This document shows, piece by piece, positions 47,601-58,063 of a stretch of 63,370 bases of DNA (its first letter is position 1; every line of letters begins with the position of its first letter). A model generated the notes under the pieces. The model was not told where the DNA came from and made no database searches. It saw only the letters and a program-made list of their open reading frames with translations. The DNA comes from Nemertoderma westbladi (lineage: Eukaryota > Xenacoelomorpha > Nemertodermatida > Nemertodermatidae): the NCBI GenBank assembly GCA_032718475.1, contig JAUCBJ010009121.1:1-63370 (forward strand), in the 5' to 3' direction. The position numbers and the translations under genes are program-made.

Positions 47601-50600
47601 ACTGCAAAAAGTTCAGATAATTAATAACTAAGTAGAAAACGTAGGCAGTACCAGTAAGCGGTTCCTGGGACCCATCACTGCAAAAAGGTTCAGATAATTA
47701 ATAACTAAGTAGAAAACGTAGGCAGTACCAGTAAGCGGTTCCTGGGACCCATCACTGCAAAAAGTTCAGATAATTAATAACTAAGTAGAAAACGTAGGCA
47801 GTACCAGTAAGCGGTTCCTGGGACCCATCACTGCAAAAAGGTTCAGATAATTAATAACTAAGTAGAAAACGTAGGCAGTACCAGTAAGCGGTTCCTGGGA
47901 CCCATCACTGCAAAAAGGTTCAGATAATTAATAACTAAACGAAAACGTAGGCAGTACCAGTAAGCGGTTCCTGGGACCCATCACTGCAAAAAGGTTCAGA
48001 TAATTAATAACTAAACGAAAACGTAGGCAGTACCAGTAAGCGGTTCCTGGGACCCATCACTGCAAAAAGGTTCAGATAATTAATAACTAAACGAAAACGT
48101 AGGCAGTACCAGTAAGCGGTTCCTGGGACCCATCACTGCAAAAAGGTTCAGATAATTAATAACTAAACGAAAACGTAGGCAGTACCAGTAAGCGGTTCCT
48201 GGGACCCATCACTGCAAAAAGGTTCAGATAATTAATAACTAAACGAAAACGTAGGCAGTACCAGTAAGCGGTTCCTGGGACCCATCACTGCAAAAAGGTC
48301 AGATAATTAATAACTAAGTAGAAAACGTAGGCAGTACCAGTAAGCGGTTCCTGGGACCCATCACTGCAAAAAGGTTCAGATAATTAATAACTAAACGAAA
48401 ACGTAGGCAGTACCAGTAAGCGGTTCCTGGGACCCATCACTGCAAAAAGGTTCAGATAATTAATAACTAAACGAAAACGTAGGCAGTACCAGTAAGCGGT
48501 TCCTGGGACCCATCACTGCAAAAAGGTTCAGATAATTAATAACTAAACGAAAACGTAGGCAGTACCAGTAAGCGGTTCCTGGGACCCATCACTGCAAAAA
48601 GGTTCAGATAATTAAGAACTAAACGAAAACGTAGGCAGTACCAGTAAGCGGTTCCTGGGACCCATCACTGCAAAAAGGTTCAGATAATTAATAACTAAGT
48701 AGAAAACGTAGGCAGTACCAGTAAGCGGTTCCTGGGACCCATCACTGCAAAAAGGTTCAGATAATTAATAACTAAACGAAAACGTAGGCAGTACCAGTAA
48801 GCGGTTCCTGGGACCCATCACTGCAAAAAGGTTCAGATAATTAATAACTAAGTAGAAAACGTAGGCAGTACCAGTAAGCGGTTCCTGGGACCCATCACTG
48901 CAAAAAGGTTCAGATAATTCATAACTAAACGAAAACGTAGGCAGTACCAGTAAGCGGTTCCTGGGACCCATCACTGCAAAAAGGTTCAGATAATTAATAA
49001 CTAAACGAAAACGTAGGCAGTACCAGTAAGCGGTTCCTGGGACCCATCACTGCAAAAAGGTTCAGATAATTAATAACTAAACGAAAACGTAGGCAGTACC
49101 AGTAAGCGGTTCCTGGGACCCATCACTGCAAAAAGGTCAGATAATTAATAACTAAGTAGAAAACGTAGGCAGTACCAGTAAGCGGTTCCTGGGACCCATC
49201 ACTGCAAAAAGGTTCGGATAATTAATAACTAAACGAAAACGTAGGCAGTACCAGTAAGCGGTTCCTGGGACCCATCACTGCAAAAAGGTTCAGATAATTA
49301 ATAACTAAACGAAAACGTAGGCAGTACCAGTAAGCGGTTCCTGGGACCCATCACTGCAAAAAGGTTCAGATAATTAATAACTAAGTAGAAAACGTAGGCA
49401 GTACCAGTAAGCGGTTCCTGGGACCCATCACTGCAAAAAGGTTCAGATAATTAATAACTAAACGAAAACGTAGGCAGTACCAGTAAGCGGTTCCTGGGAC
49501 CCATCACTGCAAAAAGGTTCAGATAATTAATAACTAAGTAGAAAACGTAGGCAGTACCAGTAAGCGGTTCCTGGGACCCATCACTGCAAAAAGGTTCAGA
49601 TAATTAATAACTAAACGAAAACGTAGGCAGTACCAGTAAGCGGTTCCTGGGACCCATCACTGCAAAAAGGTTCAGATAATTAATAACTAAACGAAAACGT
49701 AGGCAGTACCAGTAAGCGGTTCCTGGGACCCATCACTGCAAAAAGGTTCAGATAATTAATAACTAAACGAAAACGTAGGCAGTACCAGTAAGCGGTTCCT
49801 GGGACCCATCACTGCAAAAAGGTCAGATAATTAATAACTAAACGAAAACGTAGGCAGTACCAGTAAGCGGTTCCTGGGACCCATCACTGCAAAAAGGTTC
49901 AGATAATTAATAACTAAGTAGAATACGTAGGCAGTTCCAGTAAGCGGTTCCTGGGACCCATCACTGCAAAAAGGTTCAGATAATTAATAACTAAGTAGAA
50001 AACGTAGGCAGTACCAGTAAGCGGTTCCTGGGACCCATCACTGCAAAAAGGTTCAGATAATTAATAACTAAACGAAAACGTAGGCAGTACCAGTAAGCGG
50101 TTCCTGGGACCCATCACTGCAAAAAGGTTCAGATAATTAATAACTAAGTAGAAAACGTAGGCAGTACCAGTAAGCGGTTCCTGGGACCCATCACTGCAAA
50201 AAGGTTCAGATAATTAATAACTAAACGAAAACGTAGGCAGTACCAGTAAGCGGTTCCTGGGACCCATCACTGCAAAAAGGTTCAGATAATTAATAACTAA
50301 GTAGAAAACGTAGGCAGTACCAGTAAGCGGTTCCTGGGACCCATCACTGCAAAAAGGTTCAGATAATTAATAACTAAACGAAAACGTAGGCAGTACCAGT
50401 AAGCGGTTCCTGGGACCCATCACTGCAAAAAGGTTCAGATAATTAATAACTAAGTAGAAAACGTAGGCAGTACCAGTAAGCGGTTCCTGGGACCCATCAC
50501 TGCAAAAAGGTTCAGATAATTAATAACTAAACGAAAACGTAGGCAGTACCAGTAAGCGGTTCCTGGGACCCATCACTGCAAAAAGGTTCAGATAATTAAT

Positions 50601-51142
50601 AACTAAGTAGAAAACGTAGGCAGTACCAGTAAGCGGTTCCTGGGACCCATCACTGCAAAAAGGTTCAGATAATTAATAACTAAACGAAAACGTAGGCAGT
50701 ACCAGTAAGCGGTTCCTGGGACCCATCACTGCAAAAAGGTTCAGATAATTAATAACTAAACGAAAACGTAGGCAGTACCAGTAAGCGGTTCCTGGGACCC
50801 ATCACTGCAAAAAGGTTCAGATAATTAATAACTAAACGAAAACGTAGGCAGTACCAGTAAGCGGTTCCTGGGACCCATCACTGCAAAAAGGTCAGATAAT
50901 TAATAACTAAACGAAAACGTAGGCAGTACCAGTAAGCGGTTCCTGGGACCCATCACTGCAAAAAGGTTCAGATAATTAATAACTAAGTAGAATACGTAGG
51001 CAGTTCCAGTAAGCGGTTCCTGGGACCCATCACTGCAAAAAGGTTCAGATAATTAATAACTAAGTAGAAAACGTAGGCAGTACCAGTAAGCGGTTCCTGG
51101 GACCCATCACTGCAAAAAGTTCAGATAATTAATAACTAAGTA

Positions 51143-51929
51143 GAAAATTGACCACTATAATAATTATTATATAATATAATTATAATAATTTCTAGAATAA
51201 TTACTGTCTATTAAAGTCTATAAATTTATTTTGGGAATCATATGTGGCGGATGCAGTAGAAAGGACACATGGAGAAAAGTGGAAAAAAGTGATGTTTTGA
51301 GAAAAAAAAAATTTAAAGTTTTCTGATTATTTAGATTAGTAAAGTAACTATAAAGTATAATATTTCTAGATTAAAATTTTACAACCTTTCCAGCCGCCAG
51401 ATTTACAGAAACCAGGTCGCATCTCTGCCTTGCATCCTTAAGTGGTAGCTAAATGAGTACGGGAGTTTCCTCTGGGGTGTAAAGTTCTGGGGGGACCGCA
51501 CTGGAAATAAGTCGTCAGACTTTGTGCGTAATCCCTGGCCTAGTGGCCGCAGAAAATTTACTTTTACTTTACTTTACTATACCTAACTTCATGTCATAAA
51601 ATGTTACCAGATGTTTTCCAAGTGGTTTCATTTACAATTTTTCATTTTATTTCCGGCTTCTGGCCCCGGTGGCTATTAATTAGCATTAATATTAAAATAG
51701 GGATAAAATATGAACAATACACAAGTGCATATAGTACGATAAAATATAAGTAGTAGAAATAATAGTTATAATTTAAGAAAATAAGTAAATTTGTTAAATC
51801 CATGTGCTGCTATGCAATGCGTAGTTAAACATTGAAAACGAGATGGAGCGGATGTGTCATTTATTTTACATAGAATTTTTTTACACGCTCGTGGGGCATT
51901 TCGTTTCAGTCAATAAGGTACTGGAGGTT
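51143..51929. other. Intron DNA with possible SINE
   Basis: AT-rich sequence after the array. A GC-richer block at about 51390-51560 (CCTTAAGTGGTAGCTAAATG, GAGTTTCCTCTGGGGTG, GACCGCACTGG) ends in a TTTAC-rich tail (ACTTTTACTTTACTTTAC), the layout of a SINE mobilised by a LINE. I do not see clear A and B boxes, so this part is tentative. No gene is seen. Confidence 0.4.
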
Positions 51930-53800
51930 GTTGTTACTGAAACTTAGTCTCTATTCCCTCTCCCCTCAAAAAAGTCGTTATTGCAGCATGTTTGATTTGA
52001 AAGCTTGCATGGCTGTTCAAAATGGAATAACAATACATGGCCTGGAATTCATGTTTAAATGGTGTTGTTGCTTCACAAGTTCTTCGTCTTGCGCCATTGA
52101 TGACGGCTTTTATGTTATGTTATGGGTCGATGCTAGGTTTGTTAGAGATGGTAGATCTTCCTTCCATGCCAATAGACTGTACTCAGACATGTATGTATTA
52201 TCTCGTGTTCTCGCGGTACAGTATGATGTGATAGTATTGTTGAGAATAAGTGTAATACTTTAGTATTATGGCTATTTAATATGTTGTATGTGACCCGACA
52301 TTTGTTGTATGCTACTATTTGTTGAACAGTTTCACTGTTGAAGAGCTTCCATAAGACATTGTTAGATATGTAATTACTAACTCCAAGTATTGTGCGCATG
52401 GCTTTTCGGATTGTTCTTTCTAGGGGTCTCAATAGGGCAATCTCAATAGGTGAAGATCCATAAAAAATTAATGGGAGACATACAATTTCCCTTATGAGAG
52501 ATGTAACGGCTAGTGGGACATCATAGGACGAATTCCGATCTTCCGAATTCCCAATCGGAATTCCGATCCGACGAATTTAAGGTCCGATTATTTAGAGCAG
52601 CAGTAGTTCCAGTACTCCTCTATGGGAGTCCATGCTGGGCTCTAACTGCTGAGGATACCAAATATCTGGATGGCACATTCACAAGAATGCTACGCCGGGT
52701 TCATTGTGTCAAATACAATGCACACATCTCCAACCAGACACTATATATCATTGGAGGTGTCTCATTGGTTCCCCTAAGCTTGACACTAGAACAAAATCGC
52801 CTCCGATTTGCAGGACATTGCTTTCGCCGTGAGGACCAGCCAGTGCATAATCTTGTACTTTGGTAGCCTCATGGAGTGAATAAGTATGGTGGACAGCCCA
52901 TGACTTTCTTGAGACGCATCTTAAAGGACACTGGCCTTGAAGATGCGGATGATCTAGCAAATGTCATGGGTGATAGGGAGTTGTGGCGGTGCAATTTTGT
53001 TGACAAGCCGGCACAGCATTCTTAAAAATGCAGCTGTAATGCAGCATGCCGATCCTAGTAGTAGTAGTAGTAGTAATAGGACGAAAGTGCTTTTGATTTT
53101 GTTTGGGAAACATTTATCCAGCACTTTTTCGTGAAGTGGTCTCGTAGGTTGGATGGGGTAGATGGTAAGGGTAGCCCCAAATATTTAAGTTTTGCCTCAT
53201 GTATTAGGTTTTTCCCAGGTTCAACTTGAATTGATTCTTGATTTCCTGTCGGTTGTGAAGAGGCAACAATGTAATGGGATTTGTGTACAAGTTCAAGCAT
53301 AATCCATTATTCTTGAAATAGTCGGTGCACAGACGTAGTACTGTATTCTGATGAGATCAGATTTTAAATAGGCCAATATTAATATGTCATCTGCAAAACT
53401 AAAGGCTGGGTAGGACTCATCCGCAACATGTAGGCCCAGTTTGGCAGCATACATATAGGGATGCAAATAGGTCTGCTAAGTAAAAATTAAAAAGCCAACC
53501 AGAGAGTACTCCACCTTGGCGTATGCCACGATGGAGTGGTATCATCTTCGTATGGATGAGGTTTCCAATCTTTATTGAGACTTTTGATTTGCTGCAAAGC
53601 AAAACAAAGCGATCAGTTGTGGACTCAGGTTTGTTTCTTCGAGTTTGCTGAACATAACATTGTGTTTAATAGTATCAAATGCGGCCGATAGATCGAGTGA
53701 TACGACATGGACTGGTGATGACTCTTTGTTGAAAAATTCAATGAGTTTACTTGCTGCTGTTACAGTAGATATGGTACTTCACTGTGCATCCCATGTTTAT
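51930..53800 (-). pseudogene. LINE-B reverse transcriptase remnant
   Basis: Decayed non-LTR reverse transcriptase on the minus strand, read in pieces from about 53770 leftwards: VHVVSLDLSAAFDTIKHNVM (RT motif with the first catalytic Asp), LHRGIRQGGVLSGWLFNFYL (motif B region), SFADDILILA (F-A-D-D box, about 53380-53410), and after an insertion YGSSPIEIALLRPLERTIRK, AMRTILGVSNY and TVQQIVAYNKCRVTYNIL. Several frameshifts and stops make it non-functional. It is interrupted by LINE-A copy 3 (52533-53075), so it is older than that insertion. It differs in sequence from LINE-A and LINE-C. Confidence 0.82.
52533..53075 (+). mobile_element. LINE-A copy 3 nested in LINE-B
   Basis: 543-bp 5'-truncated LINE-A copy on the plus strand with a perfect 10-bp target duplication, ATAGGACGAA (52523-52532 and 53076-53085). 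It ends in a (TAG)n tail at about 53056-53074. It encodes VRLFRAAVVPVLLYGSPCWA through RLRFAGHC, with a stop at 52864 where copy 1 reads on. The first 45 bases (52533-52577) are not LINE-A: they repeat AATTCCGATC and GACGAATT from the flank, as in untemplated or flank-templated filler at LINE 5' junctions. Confidence 0.88.
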
Positions 53801-54549
53801 TTGCCATTTGCAGGTGGCTTTGTTTAATTGGTTTCAGTTCCTCAATGATTGTGTGCTCCCAAATGTTCCTGTTTCATGATTGTGTGCTCATATGTAATTT
53901 TCTCATGTTTGTCAGAGTCTAGTATGACTGTACGTCTGTTGTGTGTCAGTCTGACTGTTGTCTGTAAAATATAAGAAAGCACACCAATTTACTTAAATTT
54001 TCGACTTGGGGGGTTTTCCTTAGCGGCGATTGCATTTCCGACGTCAGTTCTCATGTTTGACAGCATTTAGTCTGTCTGTCAGTCTATTTGTATATCTGTC
54101 TGTTGTCACTCAAAATATAAGAAAGCCCTCTACGTGGCTAATATTTTAACTATATATGGTATTTCTGGCCTGTAATTTCATTTTTGATTTCAGTTTTCAT
54201 GTTTGGATGAATTTATTCTGTTTGTTGCATCTATACTAATTATCCAAATATATAACTAAAGAAATTACAAAAGAAATAACTTTACCTAAAAATTTTAATT
54301 ACTATTGAATAGTTCTAGAACTTTTTAATTACTATTGAATAGTTCTAGAACTTTACATGTAGTTACCAAACTATACCAATCGGCAGGGAAAATAAGGCAA
54401 TTAAGTTTATAGAATAAATTTGAAATCGGTCACACTAAGTCCTGAGATAATGGACAATGGTGCAAAACATGAGCCGAGTCCTGGGCTGAAGTGGAGTCGC
54501 ACCGACACACACGTAATTCCCGAGGCGTTCTGCTCCACCGCCCTCTTAA
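53801..54549. other. Non-coding DNA with diverged dispersed repeats
   Basis: No gene is seen. Two diverged copies of a block (TTTCCGACGTCAGTTCTCATG at about 54028 and TTTTGATTTCAGTTTTCATG at about 54183; a third near 55168) are each followed by a GTCTGTCTGT-like stretch. A 27-bp direct duplication, TTTTAATTACTATTGAATAG plus TTCTAGA, occurs at about 54293 and 54325. Confidence 0.5.
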
Positions 54550-54584
54550 GGGGGGGGGGGGGGGGGGGGTATACCCCCCCATAA
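54545..54584. mobile_element. G-run palindrome insertion, copy 2
   Basis: CTTAA, then 20 G, TATA and exactly 7 C, followed by ATAA. The left flank TTAA and right flank ATAA look like a TTAA duplication with one change. It has the same core as copy 1 at 31920. Confidence 0.5.
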
Positions 54585-54784
54585 ACCTTTTTTTAAAATG
54601 GCTGTAAATTAGTGTTAAATGATAATATTGCTATTTTGTCATGGTCAACCACTGTATGGAAGGCCAAATAGCCTCCCCCTAGCGGCTGGCGGCGGAATTA
54701 AAGATTTCACTAAAATTGCTACTACTAGTCCCTCAATTTTGGTCCAAATTTCTTGAAACCAACTTTGTTGGACTCAGCGTGATC

Positions 54785-54955
54785 GACTCTACAAAAGTTA
54801 TCTTATAGAATTTTTAATTAGCCATTTTTATTTTAATTAATTAATTTAATTAATTAATTATCATATTTTTAATTAAAATTGGCTAATTAGAAAAAATGAT
54901 AATATTTATTAAAATTCCATAAGATATCTTTTAAAGCGCTACCAAAGCTCGTTCG
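54785..54955. repeat. Imperfect AT-rich palindrome
   Basis: Left arm TTATCTTATAGAATTTTTAA then TTAGCC; right arm GGCTAATTAG, then ATTAAAATTCCATAAGATA. The centre is TAATTAATTAATTTAATTAA. This is foldback- or MITE-like, but no target duplication is evident. Confidence 0.55.
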
Positions 54956-55390
54956 AATGAGCCATAAACGAAGAAAATTGGTTAAAAAATGACGGAGGAG
55001 TAGTAATTTGAAAATGAAAAATGTCATTCCGAGAAAATGCCCTTCAAAGTTTAAACCATCCCACCAAAATTGGCTGTCTGTGTTCTGGTTGGTTAATTAT
55101 TTCTGGCACGAAGGTTGCATACCAACGAGCTAAAATGTTCATTACGGGGGTTTTCGGGGTCGCTGATTTCATTTCCGATGTCAGTTTTAATTTTTGGTGG
55201 AATCTAGTCTATCTGTCTGTATGTCGGTCTTCTGTCTTTCTTACAATTTGACGGACAGACCGTCATACGGAAAAACAGTGATAACCCGAGAACTGAAATA
55301 GATCTCACTAAGCGGTTTTCAGATTTGTATTCCTCATTAAATTCTGCTTTAGATGAAATAAAGAAACAACAATTTGAAAATTTTACCTGA
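54956..55390. other. Non-coding intron DNA
   Basis: No gene is supported. It holds the third copy of the dispersed block seen at 54012 (GGGGTTTTCGGGGTCGCTGA and TTTCCGATGTCAGTTTTAA, followed by CTATCTGTCTGT). Confidence 0.45.
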
Positions 55391-55430
55391 GGGGGGGGGG
55401 GGGGGGGGGTATACCCCCCCTCCCCCTTAA
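55391..55430. mobile_element. G-run palindrome insertion, copy 3
   Basis: 19 G, TATA and exactly 7 C, followed by TCCCCCTTAAG. TTAA is present only on the right, so no clean duplication is seen. It is followed at 55431-55484 by four imperfect AAGGGAAGAGT/AAGGGAAGATT repeats. Confidence 0.5.
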
Positions 55431-55490
55431 GAGTAAGGGAAGATAAAGGGAAGAGTAAGGGAAGATTAAGGGAAGAGTAAGATGCAAATT

Positions 55491-55836
55491 AGTAATGTTC
55501 CAGAATAATTTATGCTTCCGATAAGTTTCCAAAGTAGGCATACTGCTGAAAATAAGTTATAAAATGGCATTTAAGTGTAGTTTAGAACGATTTTAACTTT
55601 TGGGGGTTGAAGTGTCCATAATCACACTACCACTAACTACAGTAGCAGTAGGCCTACTATTTCTCTATAGTAAAAAAATAATTATAGGCGTGCAATTAAT
55701 TTATATGGAGTGACGAGTAAGGCATAACACGTTACAATTATTATTAATAGTGTCCGGTTTCAGTACAGTCAAATGCAATAGGTGCCTTACCCATAAGAAA
55801 TACAAATACAGTAGAGACCCTTGAAGGAATACCCAC
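55491..55836. other. Intron DNA beside exon A donor
   Basis: AT-rich unique sequence just downstream (gene sense) of dynein exon A. No gene or repeat is recognised. Confidence 0.5.
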
Positions 55837-55959
55837 CTTATAAACACTCTCTTTTGAACTCCAGTTGATAGACCCATGTGTTCTTTGCTAGTTTCCTGGT
55901 AGTAAAACATAATTGATCTTGGTCCGTCCACTGCCATAAACTCATCAAGAGCAGAAAAT
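55837..55959 (-). CDS. Dynein heavy chain exon A (N-terminal tail)
   Basis: Internal exon of 123 nt (1 + 40 codons + 2). The acceptor is TTTTTTATTTAG before ATTTTCTG; the donor is TATAAG followed by GTGGGTATT. It encodes FSALDEFMAVDGPRSIMFYY, then QETSKEHMG and GVQKRVFI. Known: DNAH5/DNAH8-type tails carry an L-.-.-F-F/M-..-G...-L/I-M-F-.-Y-Q segment followed by a short loop and K-.-V-F before the DG...LTG segment, which is exon B here. The final AG pairs with the first base of exon B to give Ser. It is the most upstream recognised exon; earlier ones lie beyond the right edge, behind at least 7.4 kb of intron made of the 42-bp array. Confidence 0.88.
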
Positions 55960-56365
55960 CTAAATAAAAAATAATTTCTCTCTACATTTCCTGGCTTGGC
56001 CTCCTGAGAATGCCTTCAGTTGTGGGGCGAAACCTACCGATCAGATGGCTGCTCAGCTGATCATTGATTGCATGCAACGTCTAGGTCTTGTTGCTTTTTA
56101 GTTTATTACATACTTTGGCACTGACACACCTACCGGTAAGGTTTTTACTTAACGTGCTTAATAAATAAATAAAATACAAAAAATAATTAATTGCCCTGTT
56201 TATTTCCATTTATACCTTTTATACCCTTTATAAGCTATGCGTTTATCCATAGGCCCTACAGTAGGCTAAGAGATTATTGTCTCAGTTAACCAAACGGGAA
56301 TATGTTTTACTGTAGACTCTCCAGCGCAGTGCAAAGGTTTAGGTGAATGAATTTTAGCACGATGA
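55960..56365. other. Intron DNA between exon A and 42-bp array
   Basis: About 400 bp, AT-rich from 56140, with no gene recognised. GGTTTTTACTTAACGTG and AATAAATAAATAAAATAC occur near 56140-56175. Confidence 0.5.
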
Positions 56366-58043
56366 AACCAACCAGTCGTCTATTAGTATATTGTCCTCCA
56401 CCTGGTCAACAACCTGTCGTCTATTAGTATATTGTCCTCCACCTGGTCAACCAACCTGTCGTCTATTAATATATTGTCCTCCACCTGGTCAACCAACCTG
56501 TCGTCTATTAGTATATTGTCCTCCACCTGGTCAACCAACCTGTCGTCTATTAGTATATTGTCCTCCACCTGGTCAACCAACCTGTCGTCTATTAGTATAT
56601 TGTCCTCCAGCTGGTCAACCAACCTGTCGTCTATTAGTATATTGTCCTCTACCTGGTCAACCAACCTGTCGTCTATTAGTATATTGTCCTCTCCTCCACC
56701 TGGTCAACCAACCTGTCGTCTATTAGTATATTGTACACCACCTGGTCAACCAACCTGTCGTCTATTAGTATATTGTCCTCCACCTGGTCAACCAACCTGT
56801 CGTCTATTAGTATATTGTCCTCTACCTGGTCAACCAACCTGTCGTCTATTAGTATATTGTCCTCTACCTGGTTAACCAACCTGTCGTCTATTAGTATATT
56901 GTCCTCTCCTCCACCTGGTCAACCAACCTGTCGTCTATTAGTATATTGTACACCACCTGGTCAACCAACCTGTCGTCTATTAGTATATTGTACACCACCT
57001 GGTCAACCAACCTGTCGTCTATTAGTATATTGTACACCACCTGGTCAACCAACCAGTCGTCTATTAGTATATTGTCCTCCACCTGGTCAACCAACCTGTC
57101 GTCTATTAGTATATTGTCCTCCACCTGGTCAACCAACCTGTCGTCTATTAGTATATTGTCCTCCACCTGGTCAACCAACCTGTCGTCTATTAGTATATTG
57201 TCCTCCACCTGGTCAACCAACCTGTCGGCTATTAGTATATTGTCCTCCAGCTGGTCAACCAACCTGTCGTCTATTAGTATATTGTCCTCCACCTGGTCAA
57301 CCAACCTGTCGTCTATTAGTATATTGTCCTCCAGCTGGTCAACCAACCTGTCGTCTATTAGTATATTGTACACCACCTGGTCAACCAACCTGTCGTCTAT
57401 TAGTATATTGTACACCACCTGGTCAACCAACCTGTCGTCTATTAGTATATTGTACACCACCTGGTAAACCAACCTGTCGTCTATTAGTATATTGTCCTCT
57501 ACCTGGTCAACCAACCTGTCGTCTATTAGTATATTGTCCTCCACCTGGTCAACCAACCTGTCGTCTATTAGTATATTGTCCTCTACCTGGTCAACCAACC
57601 TGTCGTCTATTAGTATATTGTCCTCCAGCTGGTCAACCAACCTGTCGTCTATAAGTATATTGTCCTCCACCTGGTTAACCAACCTGTCGTCTATTAGTAT
57701 ATTGTCCTCTACCTGGTCAACCAACCTGTCGTCTATTAGTATATTGTCCTCCACCTGGTCAACCAACCTGTCGTCTATTAGTATATTGTCCTCTACCTGG
57801 TCAACCAACCTGTCGTCTATTAGTATATTGTCCTCTACCTGGTCAACCAACCTGTCGTCTATTAGTATATTGTCCTCTACCTGGTCAACCAACCTGTCGT
57901 CTATTAGTATATTGTCCTCCACCTGGTTAACCAACCTGTCGTCTATTAGTATATTGTCCTCCACCTGGTCAACCAACCTGTCGTCTATTAGTATATTGTC
58001 CTCCACCTGGTCAACCAACCTGTCGTCTATTAGTATATTGTCC
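56366..58043. repeat. Minisatellite, 42-bp unit, left block
   Basis: About 40 units of 42 bp containing CCTGTCGTCTATTAG, TATATTGTCC and CTGGTCAACCAA. Variants are CCTCCACC / CCTCTACC / ACACCACC / CCTCCAGC, and GGTTAACC. Because 42 is a multiple of 3, both strands carry long stop-free frames (minus: VDQVEDNILIDDRL repeats). Occasional 5-bp insertions (CCTCTCCTCC at 56692 and 56903) shift the frame, arguing against protein coding. It lies upstream of dynein exon A in gene sense. Confidence 0.95.
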
Positions 58044-58063
58044 GGTTATATTGAAAAATATCG

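Larger units (their letters stand above)
32711..51142. repeat. Exon-derived satellite, 75-77 bp units, about 230 copies
   Basis: Head-to-tail array beginning at the exon B acceptor. On the minus strand each unit is an intron tail (TTATTAATTATCTGAACC, TTTTTGCAG) followed by the first 43-45 bases of exon B (TGATGGGTCCCAGGAACC through GCCTACGTTTTC). Two junction forms alternate: CTAAACGAAAACG (76 bp) and CTAAGTAGAAAACG (77 bp), plus forms with GGTCAG (75 bp). Units are nearly identical, so homogenisation is recent. The array is interrupted by a 911-bp transposon and a 100-N gap. Its distal end (51143) runs into CTAAGTAGAAAATTGACC, apparently the ancestral intron. It sits in the intron between exons A and B. 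Confidence 0.96.
2588..55959 (-). other. Dynein heavy chain gene, internal span of four exons
   Basis: Span of the four recognised exons of an axonemal dynein heavy chain gene transcribed right to left. Exon order is A (55837-55959), B (32521-32710), C (17713-17896), D (2588-2780). Intron sizes are 23126, 14624 and 14932 bp; the first is a minimum because it holds an assembly gap. Joined, the exons give 690 nt or 230 codons with no stop and matching phases at all three junctions. Known: outer-arm heavy chains are about 4,500 residues, so this is only a small N-terminal part and the rest lies outside the window on both sides. The introns consist mainly of tandem arrays and transposon remnants. 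A separate gene (4873-6174) is nested on the opposite strand in the third intron. The DNAH5/DNAH8 assignment is from remembered family features, not a search. Confidence 0.88.

Noticed and set aside
32711-51142. Centromeric satellite
   Set aside because: The unit is derived from the adjacent exon and lies within a gene intron; nothing indicates a centromere.
32711-51142. Recursive (ratchet) splice sites
   Set aside because: Ratchet sites need AG directly followed by GT. Here the acceptor is followed by TGATGG, so a new donor is not regenerated.
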